Both the position numbers and the translations under genes were made by a program. A stretch of 64,000 nt of DNA, taken from the NCBI GenBank assembly GCA_023055355.1, contig JALJCS010000028.1, forward strand, positions 5,456,418 through 5,520,417, written 5' to 3'. Of the stretch, positions 9,706-21,238 are shown in pieces; the stretch's first letter is position 1, and each line of letters begins with the position of its first letter. The DNA comes from Agelaius tricolor (lineage: Eukaryota > Chordata > Aves > Passeriformes > Icteridae). The notes beneath the pieces were generated by a model. It had not been told where the DNA came from. It was given only the letters and a program-made list of their open reading frames with translations, and made no database searches.

Positions 9706-12700
9706 CAGGCTCGTTATTAGCTGGGGAAGCAGAGGATGTCCGATGGCAAGGGGGGAATAAATCATTGTTCCCAGCTAAATGGAGTAGTGCAGATCTGCTG
9801 GAAACGCTGCCTTTCCCAGCAGTGCAAATAATGGAGATTGCACGCGCCGGGGCCAAGGCAATGAGCCACCACACTATTGATGGGGCATTGGTACAGCTGC
9901 AGGAGATGTGCTTCACAGCTGGCTTTAACAAAGGCAGCCTTGCTGCTCAGAGCTGAGGATTAATTCTGCTCCTCACCATGCACAGGTTTATCCCAGCCAG
10001 ACCCCAGAGAAGCTGAAGGACAAGCAGCTCTTGCTGGCGTCTCCCCCTCAGCCACTCCTGTGTTTGTGGGGTCCAACATCTGTGTGTGTGTGTGTGAGGG
10101 AGGATCCTTAGAATGCATTAGTAAACAAATATTTACAGAAATGCATTCTGTATTTAATCTGGGGGAATTATCACTTGCAGACATGAAATAGAGCCATTAC
10201 TATACTGGATCCATCCCAGTTTAGCCTCAGTTCCTGTTCCTGACAGCCACCAAAGGCTTTTGCACAAGACACAAGGAACACCTGAAAGCATTATCCAAAA
10301 TCCTTAACAACCTTCCACGCTGTAGCTATTCCACTGGCAGAGAGAATGAGATCTGTGAGAAACATGATTTATCTACACAATTATAATTTACATTTTAATG
10401 AATGATGCTGCAACAAACACACCAGTGTATCTTATCTCGAGCATCTAATTCTGTTGATGCCAGTCAACATGTTCCACTGTTCACCATTTTTACTTGAAAT
10501 TCCTGGCACTGTTGGCTGTGTAACCTCTTTATTCCACTCCCCACGTATCTGCCATCTGCATCTTTGCCCAAATTAAAAAAGAAAAGCACCCAAGTGGTTG
10601 ACAGCCACTTCCCAGTGGGAACCACGATGGGGGCAGTGACAGGAGAATTCCCAGAAAGCCATTCTGGTAGAATTCCCAGAAAGTCATGCATTCAGGAACA
10701 GGACAAAAGACCTCATGAACCCAGGGAGAGACTTACAGGCTTCATTCTCTGCAGGAGCTTGCAGAAAGTGCTTAACAACATATTAGTGTATAAAGATGAA
10801 AGGCCTACAAATCTGTACAAGAAAGCCCAGAATTTCTGCAAAAGAAATACAGTGAAAAACAAAATTACAGATGAAAACTAGGCATCAGCTGTGACAGTGC
10901 TTGCTCAAGTCAGAAAAAACAACCAGGATGTCAAACCAGTGCAATAACTCACTCTTTGGGTTTACTTTTTTAACCAAAGAACTGCAGCTTCTCATTGATT
11001 TTTTCAGCATATTTAAAAATAGATTAGTACATTACTGCAACTGCAGTGGGGTTTTTTAAACAGATGAAGCAAAATAGCATTACAGATACTCCAAGCCTTA
11101 GAAATTTTTAAAAATGGGACTTGTTAAGTAGTTGTATGCATTAGTAGATAATTTTCTACAAAACAGAAAGTCAAAGAGGCTTTTCCATTAAAAGCATCTC
11201 TGCCTTGATCCCACCTGCTCTGCACTGGAGCCTTTTATTCCACTCTCTGTGTGTATCTGCCCTTACAGAGATCCTGGAACCCTTGGGTTCAACTGAGCCT
11301 TATTACATTTTAAAGCCTTTGGATGGCAGCAGCAAAGTGTTCTGCACTATAAACCAGAACACAGCTGAGCTTTGATGGGTATGCTGCTTCTTTCTACCCC
11401 ACAAAACACTTTCTAAATGATATTAAAATTTAGCATACGCCATAATAACCAGGCTGCCTTTTTTTCTACATTTAAGTCAATTGACTTCCAAGTTTTATCT
11501 TTCCACATACTTTGAATCAAATAAAGTTGTATCTGCAGCTCAGGAGGAGGAGGACGTGGCTCATCTTGACGAGCAGCAGTTCCATGAGAAAAATTCTGGG
11601 TAACCAAATAAAACTGCCAGTGGCCAGCAGAGACAAAGTAGAAAAGTTCTACATTTTCTGTCTTTTCCAGCTATTAGATTACTCCAGAGTGACAGGGAAT
11701 GCAGAACACTCCTGTCAGAGTATTCTCAGGGAGAACAGGAGCAGGAGGATGCAGGGAAAGGTCACTTTTCACATAAGCTGGAGGGGTACTGATGCAAGGC
11801 TGGGACCAAAAATAACTCCTGGAAATACAAACCCTGGTGCAGGGACCCCTGTTTCACCCAGAGGGACCCCGCCTCCCACTTCACCAGGAAAGCTGAGCTC
11901 AGCCCTCAAACACTTCAAACACTTTTATATTTATATTTAACCACACTGTGTTGCCCAAAAGACAAGTCATTCTGAAGGAATGTCACTCAGGGAAGACTCT
12001 CCAACTGGAGCTATTGGACTCTGTCTCTAACTTAAATATAATTACAACCATCAGCCTGTGCTAACAAGTGGGAAGGGGAATGATTTGCATCCAAACCGCA
12101 GCCACGTCAAAGCAGAAGATGCTTCTGAAACAGGATCAGCAAGGCACTGAGCTAGTAAATCCTTCCATTTAAAGTTTCAGATGATATGCAGGGAGTCATG
12201 CTAGAAACTCCTCCTTCCAGCTGAGTCAGGATGCAGAGGCTAAAATGAGCCAAATCTGAGTTATCTTCAAAATAATCAACATGGACAATGAAAAACAAAA
12301 TCACCACCCACCACTGCCAGGAGCTGGGCACTGTCCCACTACCCATGTGGGTGGAAGGAGGATGTGGCTGGAAAGCTGCAGAGAATAAACCATCAGATAT
12401 TGGGACTAGGACTTACATAGACTGCAGGAAATTTACAGTAGGTAGAAAGAAGAAAACTCTTCTTCAGCTCAGGCAGAGCATTACAGAAGCCTCGGTGGCA
12501 GGATGATTTATCATGTGTCAGGCTCACCTCCTGGCCCAGTGATGGAAGTTTCATCATTTGGGACACTGGAGGTTCTGCACAACGTTAGGGAACACACCCC
12601 AGGGCACAATCCACCTTTGGCTCCAGCAGCAGGAGGAATCACCTGATAGATTTTCCCTGCACCTGGTTTCTATGATTCAAGGCTTTGGATTACAAAGAAG

Positions 12701-13439
12701 TGAGGAAGGAAATGTTGCACAGATCACATTTGATTACCATTTCCTTCAGCTGATGGCACTGGTGCCACAGAGGGGGGTGGGAGCAAACTGGAACCTCATT
12801 GTCCAGCGGGCCACTTACACCCCAGCCTGCACACTTTTCACAGGCACTTATTTATGAGCAGCCTGAAAACCTGGGGCATTTATCTTCTGGTAATTTCCTC
12901 CCAAAGCAGGTGACCAGACAGACACAATGCTTTTCCCACAGTGACCAGAGCATGTGCTTGCTGTGACTTATTTGCTCACCTGCAGGCAGCCTCCTGCTGT
13001 GAGCTGGATTGGCTTCTATAGAGCACACAGGCAAGCCCTCCCTTAAAACACTCAGGAAACTCTTTCCCTGGATTTTGGCCCCTTTCTTAACCTTCCCATT
13101 TCCAGACAATATAGAAAGTGGGAAACACAGCACCTATAAATCCAGGTTATGATCCACATCCCAGGGACTCTCTCAGACTCTCTTGCACCTCATGGGATCT
13201 GGGGATGTTTCCAAGCAGCTCTCCTTAGCCACACACAGTTGGCTTCAGGAGGGTTGTTTATAGTCACTGGCAGTTCCACAAACATCCATGATTTAGTTCC
13301 CCAAATATTTGTCTCCCATGAAAGTCGGGAACCTCTCCATTTTACAAGAGTTGTTACAAGTCAGACAAAAGCTATTAATAAAGTGTGAAACCTACAATAT
13401 CCCCCAAGGGGGATGGAAAAAGAAATCAGCGCTGGAAGG
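9706..13439. other. single-copy intronic DNA, no gene seen
   Basis: A (TG)8 run lies at 10081-10096. The rest is ordinary intron with scattered short open frames. The part near 12430-12600 faintly resembles a CR1 3' untranslated region, but not strongly enough to call. Confidence 0.5.
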
Positions 13440-13665
13440 AAAGATCAAGTGCTGCTCCAGTGACAGATGGTGCTCCACAAAAGGTCAACCCTTGGCTCAT
13501 TCTGCTGCTCATTATTTATTAACAATCTTTCTGACATTGGCATTACTGCAAGAGTCCAGCGTTATGCAGATAATAAAATGCTATTTTATAGTCCAAGGTC
13601 TCCTGCAGGTACAGCAAAAAGTTTGCAAACTGATTTCAGTGTTGCAGGGCACTTTTGAGGGTGCC
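13440..13665 (+). mobile_element. LINE reverse-transcriptase remnant, L2/CR1-superfamily type
   Basis: One frame (13467-13658) stays open for 63 codons and contains SLFINNLSDI followed by RVQRYADNKMLFYS. This matches the catalytic palm of LINE reverse transcriptases (pattern LFINDLP, then YADD). The second catalytic aspartate is replaced (YADN). Just upstream, in another frame, SDGAPQ resembles the SGVPQGS motif, so at least one frameshift is present. The wording is closer to L2-like than to classic avian CR1. No 5' or 3' end could be located, so this is a small dead piece. Confidence 0.74.
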
Positions 13666-16600
13666 TGTGCCAGGACAGCACAGCCAGCCTGCAAAGTGAA
13701 GAGGAAATGGAAAAGTTTCATGGCTCACGTGCCTGGCCTCTCACTTACCCAGAGTTTTTAGCACCATTTCCCACATCTCACTCCTTCCACAGCTGCAGGG
13801 AGAGGGAATCAGCAACACAGCAATGCAGCAGGGTGGGAGAACCTCCTCCCACACCAGGAGAGCTCTGTGCTCCCCAGTAACAACCCCCTGTTCACTGCAG
13901 CAAAGAAGATGCAATTGCTTTTTTCCAGCTTCAGGTGTGAGCAGTCAGGAAAATGAGCTCAAACAACAGCCACAACACTGCTACAAACCCTGCCCAGCCC
14001 AAGAGAACCCAGAAAGATCTCACTGGCAAAATAAGAGACACTTCCATTGGAGTGAGCCCTCTACTGCCTCTGAGGAATGATCAGCATAAGTATGATTATA
14101 TCAATAAAAACATCATAAAAAGTAGCCAGGCAGAGATAAGTTTATGACTAATTATGAACAGCATGTCATGCCCTGACTCCTTGTAAAATAAAATATAGTC
14201 TATTTTTACTATCTGCTCCCATGACTTCCAGATAACAAACATGTTTACTTCCAAGGCTGTACCTTGCTTAACATGTCAAGAATTTCAACCCCATGCAGAG
14301 AAACCACCAAAGGCTCCTGCACCCCACAAAACTCCTGGGAGCATGACTGTGTTTGATCCTCCTTAATGTGGCTTATCAGTAAGTATCAACTGAAATTCAT
14401 TAGAGACACAGTTTAAATTCTACATATACATCTACAGGATTTATGAAGTACCAAAATATTTAGGATATTTAGGTTTTTATCCAAGAACAACAGGAGCAAG
14501 CACCAGCAAAAAATAAATGCAAATCAGGTATTGATGTTGGCAGCAATTTGGGAATCAGAGCTACAAGCAGGGTGGGGATTCACATCAGTGACTCCAGTAC
14601 ACAACAACTTTACTCTGACAAATTCAAAATGGTGATTTAACATTTACACTATAGATGCAGACACAAGACCTGCAGAATTCTCCCACCCAGACCCAGAGGG
14701 AGCTGCTGGCTGTGCCCCTGTGTGTGCTACACCCAATGTGAGTGACTCTGGAACAATGACACGGTGCTGGCAGCCAAGACACATTTCCTGAACCCAGTGC
14801 CCTCCTAACAGAAGCCCTGCTTTGTATCATCCAAACATCCAAATTGTTTTACTAAAAGTCAGATCACTTGATCAGGAATGGAAAAATCTTCTGTATTCTC
14901 CCCACACTAAACTCCAGCAATTTTCAGCACTTTGAATTTATGTCTGTAAAAAGTTTAATGAACTTTCAAAGGCTCCCAGGGAAGGAGGGAGTAGTGGCAG
15001 GCATTATCTCTGGGAACTGGTCCTCCTGTAGAGCAAGGGTGAAGCAAGGAATGAAAAGAAGCAGAGGGTCCCTTGGGCAGCTCAGGAAATGGCCCAAGGT
15101 GTAACAAGATGAATGACAATCCCTGCAGCCTCCTAATGGAGCAATAGCCATGGGACATTCCCCTCACTGTGAGCTTTCTGGAGCCTGGGTTCTGCTGACT
15201 GTGAACACAAATGTGTATAAATAAACAAAGAGCACACTGGCAATGATGTTAAATGATGCTTTGTATAATTATCACTATTCTGTGGTACCATTAACAGGCA
15301 AAAGCACAGAATCTTAATGACCAGGTTCTCATGGCAGCCTGGATTTGCTGTCAGACACCACGTGGCTGTAAAACCTCCCCATGAACACAGCTGCTGATGG
15401 CACAGGACCCACAGGCAGACAGCAAGAGGCTGTTTTAGCAACAGACAGCCCATTTTGTGCATGAAACCAGCAGAGTCTTACTGCTGGAACCTGAAGTGAG
15501 GCTTTCTCCATTTACCCAACAACCTGACAAGACCCAGGCTCTGGTCCAGCAGCTCTGTATTCCCTGCCCTGTGTGGGAATTCCTGTCCAGTGTGGAGCAG
15601 GATGTTTGTGGCCAGGGCCTGCATAATCCTGCTGACCAGGTGTTTTCTTAGATATTAAGAGTTCTATTATCATTATAGTGCAAGGATTCCATACCACCAG
15701 AGCCTCATACCTCAATATCTCCCACAGGTAGCTCCTCTAAGCACTGACTCTCCTTGGTCCTTGCAGTAGTCATCTGACTCCAGTTCCCACCAATCCACTC
15801 TTTTATACCACTTGTTCTTATTTGCCACAGGTGTTTCCTGTTATCATCCAGCCTGTTCCTAGTCTTTAGTAATAGGGTCCAGCTGCAACTCATTGGGGCT
15901 AAGATTACATTCTACATTACCTTCATTTACCCATACTGTGTCCCCTACAACCAGGAGCTTTCCAGTGCCTCTGCCCTTATTTCAACTCTAACAACAAATC
16001 CAGGTTTTTCAGAGTTCTTGAGATTCATGTGAGTGACTTGAAAGCTTCTCCACTGAGGCCAAGAGCTTCAGGCCAAATGTTTGAAGGTTTTTGTGGGCAG
16101 ACTGCACACCACTTCTTGTTACAAGAGAAGCAGCAGCAGGACTGGATCAAGTCAGTGCTGAAGCACCTTCCTTACAACAGAGGACACTCTTTACATCATG
16201 TAACTCTTAATGAAACTGAGCCAGAGCCACAACACAAACCCTACACAGCTCCAAGGCACAAAGCCTTGGTATTTTATTTCTCAGCTGTATACCTACCACT
16301 TAACTCTGAAAAAATATTACTTATAAAAGATGATTCCTAAAAGCAAAGTTTGGAATTTTATTACGCCTCTGGGCTAGATTGGCTGATCTTTGAAGAAATA
16401 GGGTTGTACCCTTTTCATTTGATATCCACAGGACAATATTTTAGCAGCGAGAGAGGTCCAAAGAAATGGATCCATGGGGCTCTTGGCACGTGATGCATGT
16501 TTAGCCAGCCAGGGCAGCACTGCCAGGCTCAAAGGGCACCACACAGCCTTAATAACACAACACTCTGGAATTTGATGGATTATCCCTACCAAAGTGGGAA

Positions 16601-18071
16601 GATACCATCCAAAAGGCCATGAAGCAGATGGAGCTTGTGAAAAACACTCAGAAATGCAGACAAAAAAAAAGAAAAAGTAGTGTAGGAAGGAATCCCTGTG
16701 ACACCACACTCATTAGCAGTGACACAGAGACTTCTTAACCTCAATAATCAAACGTCCCTTCCCATTTTACAGAGCATGCAGATTATAATAACCACTTCTG
16801 CTATCACTGCTGTGTTTTATCTTCACTTTGCTGTGTGAGCCACTACAATTATCCCTTTCAGAGCTTCATTTATTCCCTAGAGAAGGCAGGACACCCAGGC
16901 AGAGATAGCCATGATGGATCAGGGTGTGGAGGAGCTGCTGGACACTGACCAAACTGCCCCAGTGCTGGCAGGTAACACCTGTGGACCATGCTGGTGGAGA
17001 GAGGGGCAGAAGGATCCCTCAGCTGTTCTGAGCCCATCCCAGCTGGCTGCTGCCAGCTCCCCATTTTTAACGTTTTACAGCTTTGAAAATGTCCCTGTGT
17101 CTTCAGGAAGGAAATGGCTTATTGAGAGGTCATTTAGCTGGGATCAAAACAAACTGCTGTTTTAAACCCCCACTCATTTACACTTTCATTTCTCTACCAT
17201 TCCCTAATTTCATGTCTGTCCAAGTCCAGGTCTCTGCAGGATGTACTGTGGCCCAAGGGCAGGTGGTGAGCCATCACCCAAAGTATTGGAATTGCAGCAG
17301 GACCAGCCAGGGACACCAGGGGAGCTGCATGCTGGGCTTTTCCCTTCCCTTCTCCCTGTGTCTCCGTCCTCCCTTCCCTTCTTTCCCTTCCCTTCTCCCT
17401 TTGTCCCAGCCATGGCTTCTGAGCTGCCTTCCTCCTCTGCTAGAGGACCTGGGGCTTTGTCTGCATTTGGAACAGGAGAAACCTTCCCGCAGGGAAAATC
17501 AACATGGACAACTCAAACAGTTTGGAATTGCTATGTATTGAAAATTAACTTCTATTTTAACTACAATTTAATCCATACTTTTCTTCGGTAAATGTGCCGA
17601 TAGGTGTTTGCTGCTTGCAGATTGTCACGCTAAGCAAAACATCAAGTCAATTTGTTTTAAAAGAAATTGATTTGAGAGCATTAGATTCATCAGCATTCAC
17701 TTTTTCCAACTGAAAACAGGATCTGAGTAATGACTCAATATTCTACTCCAAATCAAATCTTTAGTTTAACTTTTTAAAGTACCTGAATAACTTCTTTAAG
17801 CACCTGATTAGCTTTTTAAAGCAACCCATGGCTGTTGGGACACTGCCCATCCATCACCACGGCACTTCCCATCAACCCACTGCTGAAATGTTCCCAGGCA
17901 GGAGCTCTGCAGACAAAGCTGTTTGTCCTGAGCAGACCTGCACCAGCTCCAGTGAGCAGATCCATCAGCCCAAAGTGCCTGCAGACTGCCAAAGCTGAGC
18001 TTCCTCCTAAATCACACCACGCCATGTCCTGGTTGGAGAGCCGGCTCTCAGCGGCACTCCAGCTGCTGGGT
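13666..18071. other. single-copy intronic DNA, no gene seen
   Basis: A polypyrimidine stretch rich in CCCTTCCCTTCT occupies about 17339-17403. An A-rich run is near 16658-16677. There are no exons or transposons that I can support. Confidence 0.5.
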
Positions 18072-18176
18072 TGTGAAAAACGCATGTTTTCTGATTGGCT
18101 TTTTGCAAATATTAAAATGAATGTTATATGTGTTGTGTTAGAAAGTTATGCTCTATTAATTTTCTTAAGTAGTGTG

Positions 18177-18228
<52 letters not shown>

Positions 18229-18740
18229 TATATAGTTTTAGGTTATAACATCATGTTAAAATAGAAACTATGTATGTGAGATACTTTTTTAAAGAGAGGA
18301 CTCACAGTGAGACAGCAGCCACAGGACACCTCAATCTTTCAGAGAAAAAGAATTTATTGCTCCCTTATCAGAAGAAACAAACTTCTTCCTGCCTTGCTCA
18401 GCCCTGAAAATGCCTTCAGGATTAAGAGGAAGAAGCTGACACTGCCCAGACAGAACCCTGTGTTTGAATGGAATTTATGCATCATGTATGAGGTGTATGA
18501 ATATGCAACAGGCTGTTGTTTTTAAGGGTTAATCCTCTGTTAACATGGGTCCTTTTTTGGGCTTATTTTGCCCAGAAAGAGGTACCCAGACATCCATAAC
18601 TCTTTTTTTTTATTGTCTCGTATTGTCCTAATCCAAATTGTCCAAATTTTTATTACTCTAATTATATTACTATTTTTATAACCATTTTATTACTATTAAA
18701 ATTTTAAAATTTTAAAAACAAGCGACTGGCGTTTTTCACA
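18072..18740 (-). mobile_element. solo LTR, family B, copy 2
   Basis: The block begins TGTGAAAAACGC and ends GCGTTTTTCACA, a perfect 12-bp terminal inverted repeat, and aligns with 6229-7085. The flanks TGGGT and TGGCT are compatible with a 5-bp target duplication bearing one change. The strand is inferred from AATAAA (GGGAGCAATAAATTC) read on the minus strand, so it would be in the sense of CAMTA1. It is 669 bp long and includes an (AT)n array at 18179-18234 that copy 1 lacks. No internal retroviral genes lie beside it. Confidence 0.9.
18179..18234. repeat. (AT)n microsatellite inside LTR copy 2
   Basis: About 27 nearly perfect AT units, interrupted once by AA. The same site in LTR copy 1 reads GTGTGTTAAATATAG, so the array expanded after insertion of this copy. 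Confidence 0.95.
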
Positions 18741-19174
18741 TGGCTGATGAGAAGTGCTGACATGTCTCTGCCTCCAGAGCCACTGGTACAGCCTGCAAGT
18801 AGGGCAGCTCTGAAATTCAGCTGTGCCCCACCAGCATCAGGAGCAGCAGCCTGTGGAGCAGGGAAGCATCCCCACCCTCAGCCTGCCCCTGCTCCCACCA
18901 GCAGGAGCTGCTTCTCAACAAACACCTTGCAAGTTGTATTTTTAAACTGCATCCAAGGTTTGAAAGAGCTGCCTCCTGGGAAGGTCAGGTGAGGATGAAG
19001 AGGCTTCCCTGGGGAATCTGGCTGCTCACTCTGTACCATGTGCTGCACGTCCTGTCCCAGGGAGGGGACTGGCAGCCCCCACTGCTCGTTCCATGGCACA
19101 GGCACTGCCCTCTGACTGCAAACCACCTCCTCAGCTGTGGGACCAGGCAGGTGCTCCCACCACAAGGCAGGAAT
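18741..19174. other. short intronic spacer between two LTRs, no gene seen
   Basis: Moderately GC-rich DNA between a family B LTR and an ERVK-like LTR. Overlapping open frames on both strands have no recognisable content. Confidence 0.5.
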
Positions 19175-19793
19175 TGTTGGGAAGGATGAAAGTTTGACAA
19201 GAAATTCTCACAGGTGTGTGTACTTAGCAGAAAGATTTTTAAATGTAGAGTCTGATGAAGGAATAGAGATGAAAGCAAGTTTTGATATAGAAGAAAGGAA
19301 TTGCTGAGCCAGTCTCACTGGCTAACCAAGGAGGCAAAGGGTGTGTTAGTTAGAAGGGGTTTTTATGGCTTACAGCAAAGGATAAACCCACCCCAATCAA
19401 GAAGATGTTTTTACCAAGCAGAAAGAGAGCACAGGCAAACAAGTCAGCAAATGTGGCAAGTAGAAAAAAGAGAAAAAAGGTCTCAGAATTTTTCCACTGC
19501 AAGAAAACTGAAAAACAACTTCTAGCTCAAACTGTAACATACTAACTTTTAGTGATTGGAGAATAGTAACATAAATATGGTAATTATAGCAGTTATGATA
19601 GGCTATAGATAATAGTTAAGGTATAGATTGGTTCTACTGTATTAAGATGCTCAGCAAAGAAAAGCAGCTGGAGCTGACAGCTGTAGGCACAGCTCTGTCA
19701 CCCACCACCCTGGACTGCTGTAACCTCTTGGATACAATAAACTGCATTTTGGAGAGCCCCTGGAGTCCTGCATCTCTCATTCAGGCTCTTACA
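19175..19793 (+). mobile_element. solo LTR, ERVK-like, with perfect 6-bp target duplication
   Basis: The element starts TGTTGGGAAGG and ends GGCTCTTACA. It is flanked on both sides by AGGAAT (19169-19174 and 19794-19799), a perfect 6-bp target-site duplication as typical of ERVK/beta-like retroviruses. Near its 3' end AATAAACTGCATTTTGG provides a polyadenylation signal, which sets the plus orientation. Length is 619 bp. Only the LTR remains, so the internal region was lost by recombination between LTRs. Confidence 0.93.
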
Positions 19794-19799
19794 AGGAAT

Positions 19800-20640
19800 G
19801 ACACCAGAACTCCTTCACTGGGCACCACTGCCTCCCCTGCCAGACCCCCCAGCTGCCATGAGGGCACTCATGAAGGTGAACCAGCCTTCCACTGTAAATG
19901 TTTGGATAAATACTCTCAAAGCTTACATACTTTTCTTAATTTTGCTTTTTAAAACAACAGTATTAGAGGTCTCCCTTTTGGCATGAAACAAAGAAATGTG
20001 ACTTTCTACTTCCCACTCATTTTATTCCATGCTGACATTGCTGAAAATTCTATTTTTAAATAGAATTTCTTTCTGATGATGTATATTGGCAATCAAACGC
20101 AGGCACAGCATGGTTTTCTGACAAGTTAAAATTCTATGGTATTTTCTCCTAAATAGTCTTATGTACTGATTACTTAGAAGAGTGAATTCCCTGCAAAGCT
20201 GTACCCAGGCACTCGGTTTTTGCTCCAGCTGATAAATGTAAGCAATAAAAATATGTTCCATTCTACAGCAGTGCCTATTAAAATGTAAACACCACTGGAA
20301 GATTTTGAGCAGGCTACAGAAATGCTTTATTCAAAAGCAAAAGGCTGTCTGAGGCTGCCAAAACCTGGCACAGAGCATCCATTCGTCAACCAGCGCCTTC
20401 CACCAGGCACTGGGACAGTGCCACGGGGGTCACACTGGGAGCACTGGTGCTGGGACTTTCCCTGCTCAGCCCACAGAAATCAGGAGTTGCCATGGGAGCA
20501 GGACATGAGTTTGATGGGTGCACAGCACCCCGTGTTCTGCTGGGCTGGTGGGAGAACCATGGCACCCACCAGGAGCTTCCTGTTGTGATTTCAGGGTTTA
20601 CCTCAGAACCTCGGGTCCCTGCCCTGATAATTCCCTGCAG
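19800..20640. other. intronic DNA, no gene seen
   Basis: No exon or recognisable repeat. The second half becomes GC-richer, which explains the longer open frames that begin near 20322 and 20447. Confidence 0.45.
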
Positions 20641-21076
20641 GGTGTGTCAGTCACCTCTCCTTTCCCCTCCCAGCACTGTCTGTCACTCCTGGCATTCCAG
20701 AAGGGCATGGAGTGATTGGCAGATCCAAAGGATGCCCTCTACCCCTGGGGGGCATTGGGCCATCCAGGTGTCCTTTGTCCCTCCCCTCCTGTCCCTGCTT
20801 GGTGCCTCCCTGCCCCTTCCCTGCCCTCTCCCCGGGGTTAAAGGAGCAGCAGCCACGGGCTCAGGGAGTTCTGTGGGAGCTGGTGCTGGATCCAGAGGCC
20901 TGAGGGCCAGAATAAAGCTCTGGATCCAAACCCTCCTTCAGAACCAACTCCTTTCCTTCACCATCACCTTAAAGCTTCTCTGCCAGAGGGAAACCTGAGG
21001 AGCAGCCCCTGTTATGGGGGGAAGCTCCATCCCAGCAGCACCAGAGCTCCTGCAGGCCTGGACTTGTCTCCAAGCA
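20641..21076 (+). repeat. possible LTR-like interspersed repeat leading into a minisatellite
   Basis: A GC-rich block contains CCAGAATAAAGCTCTGGATCC (an AATAAA inside a short palindromic setting, since AGCTCTGGATCC echoes GGATCCAGAG upstream). It runs without a break into the 41-bp minisatellite. The wording seems familiar to me from passerine genomes, which suggests an LTR with U3-R-U5 structure, but no TG...CA ends or target duplication could be fixed. A repeat-library search would decide. Confidence 0.35.
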
Positions 21077-21238
21077 CCCAGGCAGCCAAAAGTGTCTGTG
21101 GGGTGAAACACCACACACCCAGCCAGCCAAAAGTGTCTGTGGGGTGAAACACCACACACCCAGCCAGCCAAAAGTGTCTGTGGGGTGAAACACCACACAC
21201 CCAGGCAGGCAAAAGTGTCTGTGGGGTGAAACATCACA
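21077..21238. repeat. 41-bp minisatellite, four copies
   Basis: The core AGTGTCTGTGGGGTGAAACA recurs at 21091, 21132, 21173 and 21214, exactly 41 bp apart each time. Copies differ by only a few bases (GCCAGCC/GGCAGGC, CACCAC/CATCAC), so the array is young or homogenised. The unit is not a multiple of three, and the overlapping minus-strand open frames simply rotate through the same peptide pieces. Confidence 0.96.

Noticed and set aside
9461..9956. Frames of about 155 codons on both strands
   Set aside because: They are created by the stop-free 30-bp tandem repeat.
12430..12600. Possible CR1 3' untranslated region
   Set aside because: Similarity is too scattered to separate from chance without a search.
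20322..20998. Frames up to 183 codons
   Set aside because: They sit in a GC-rich, repeat-like block, overlap in several frames and have no recognised content.
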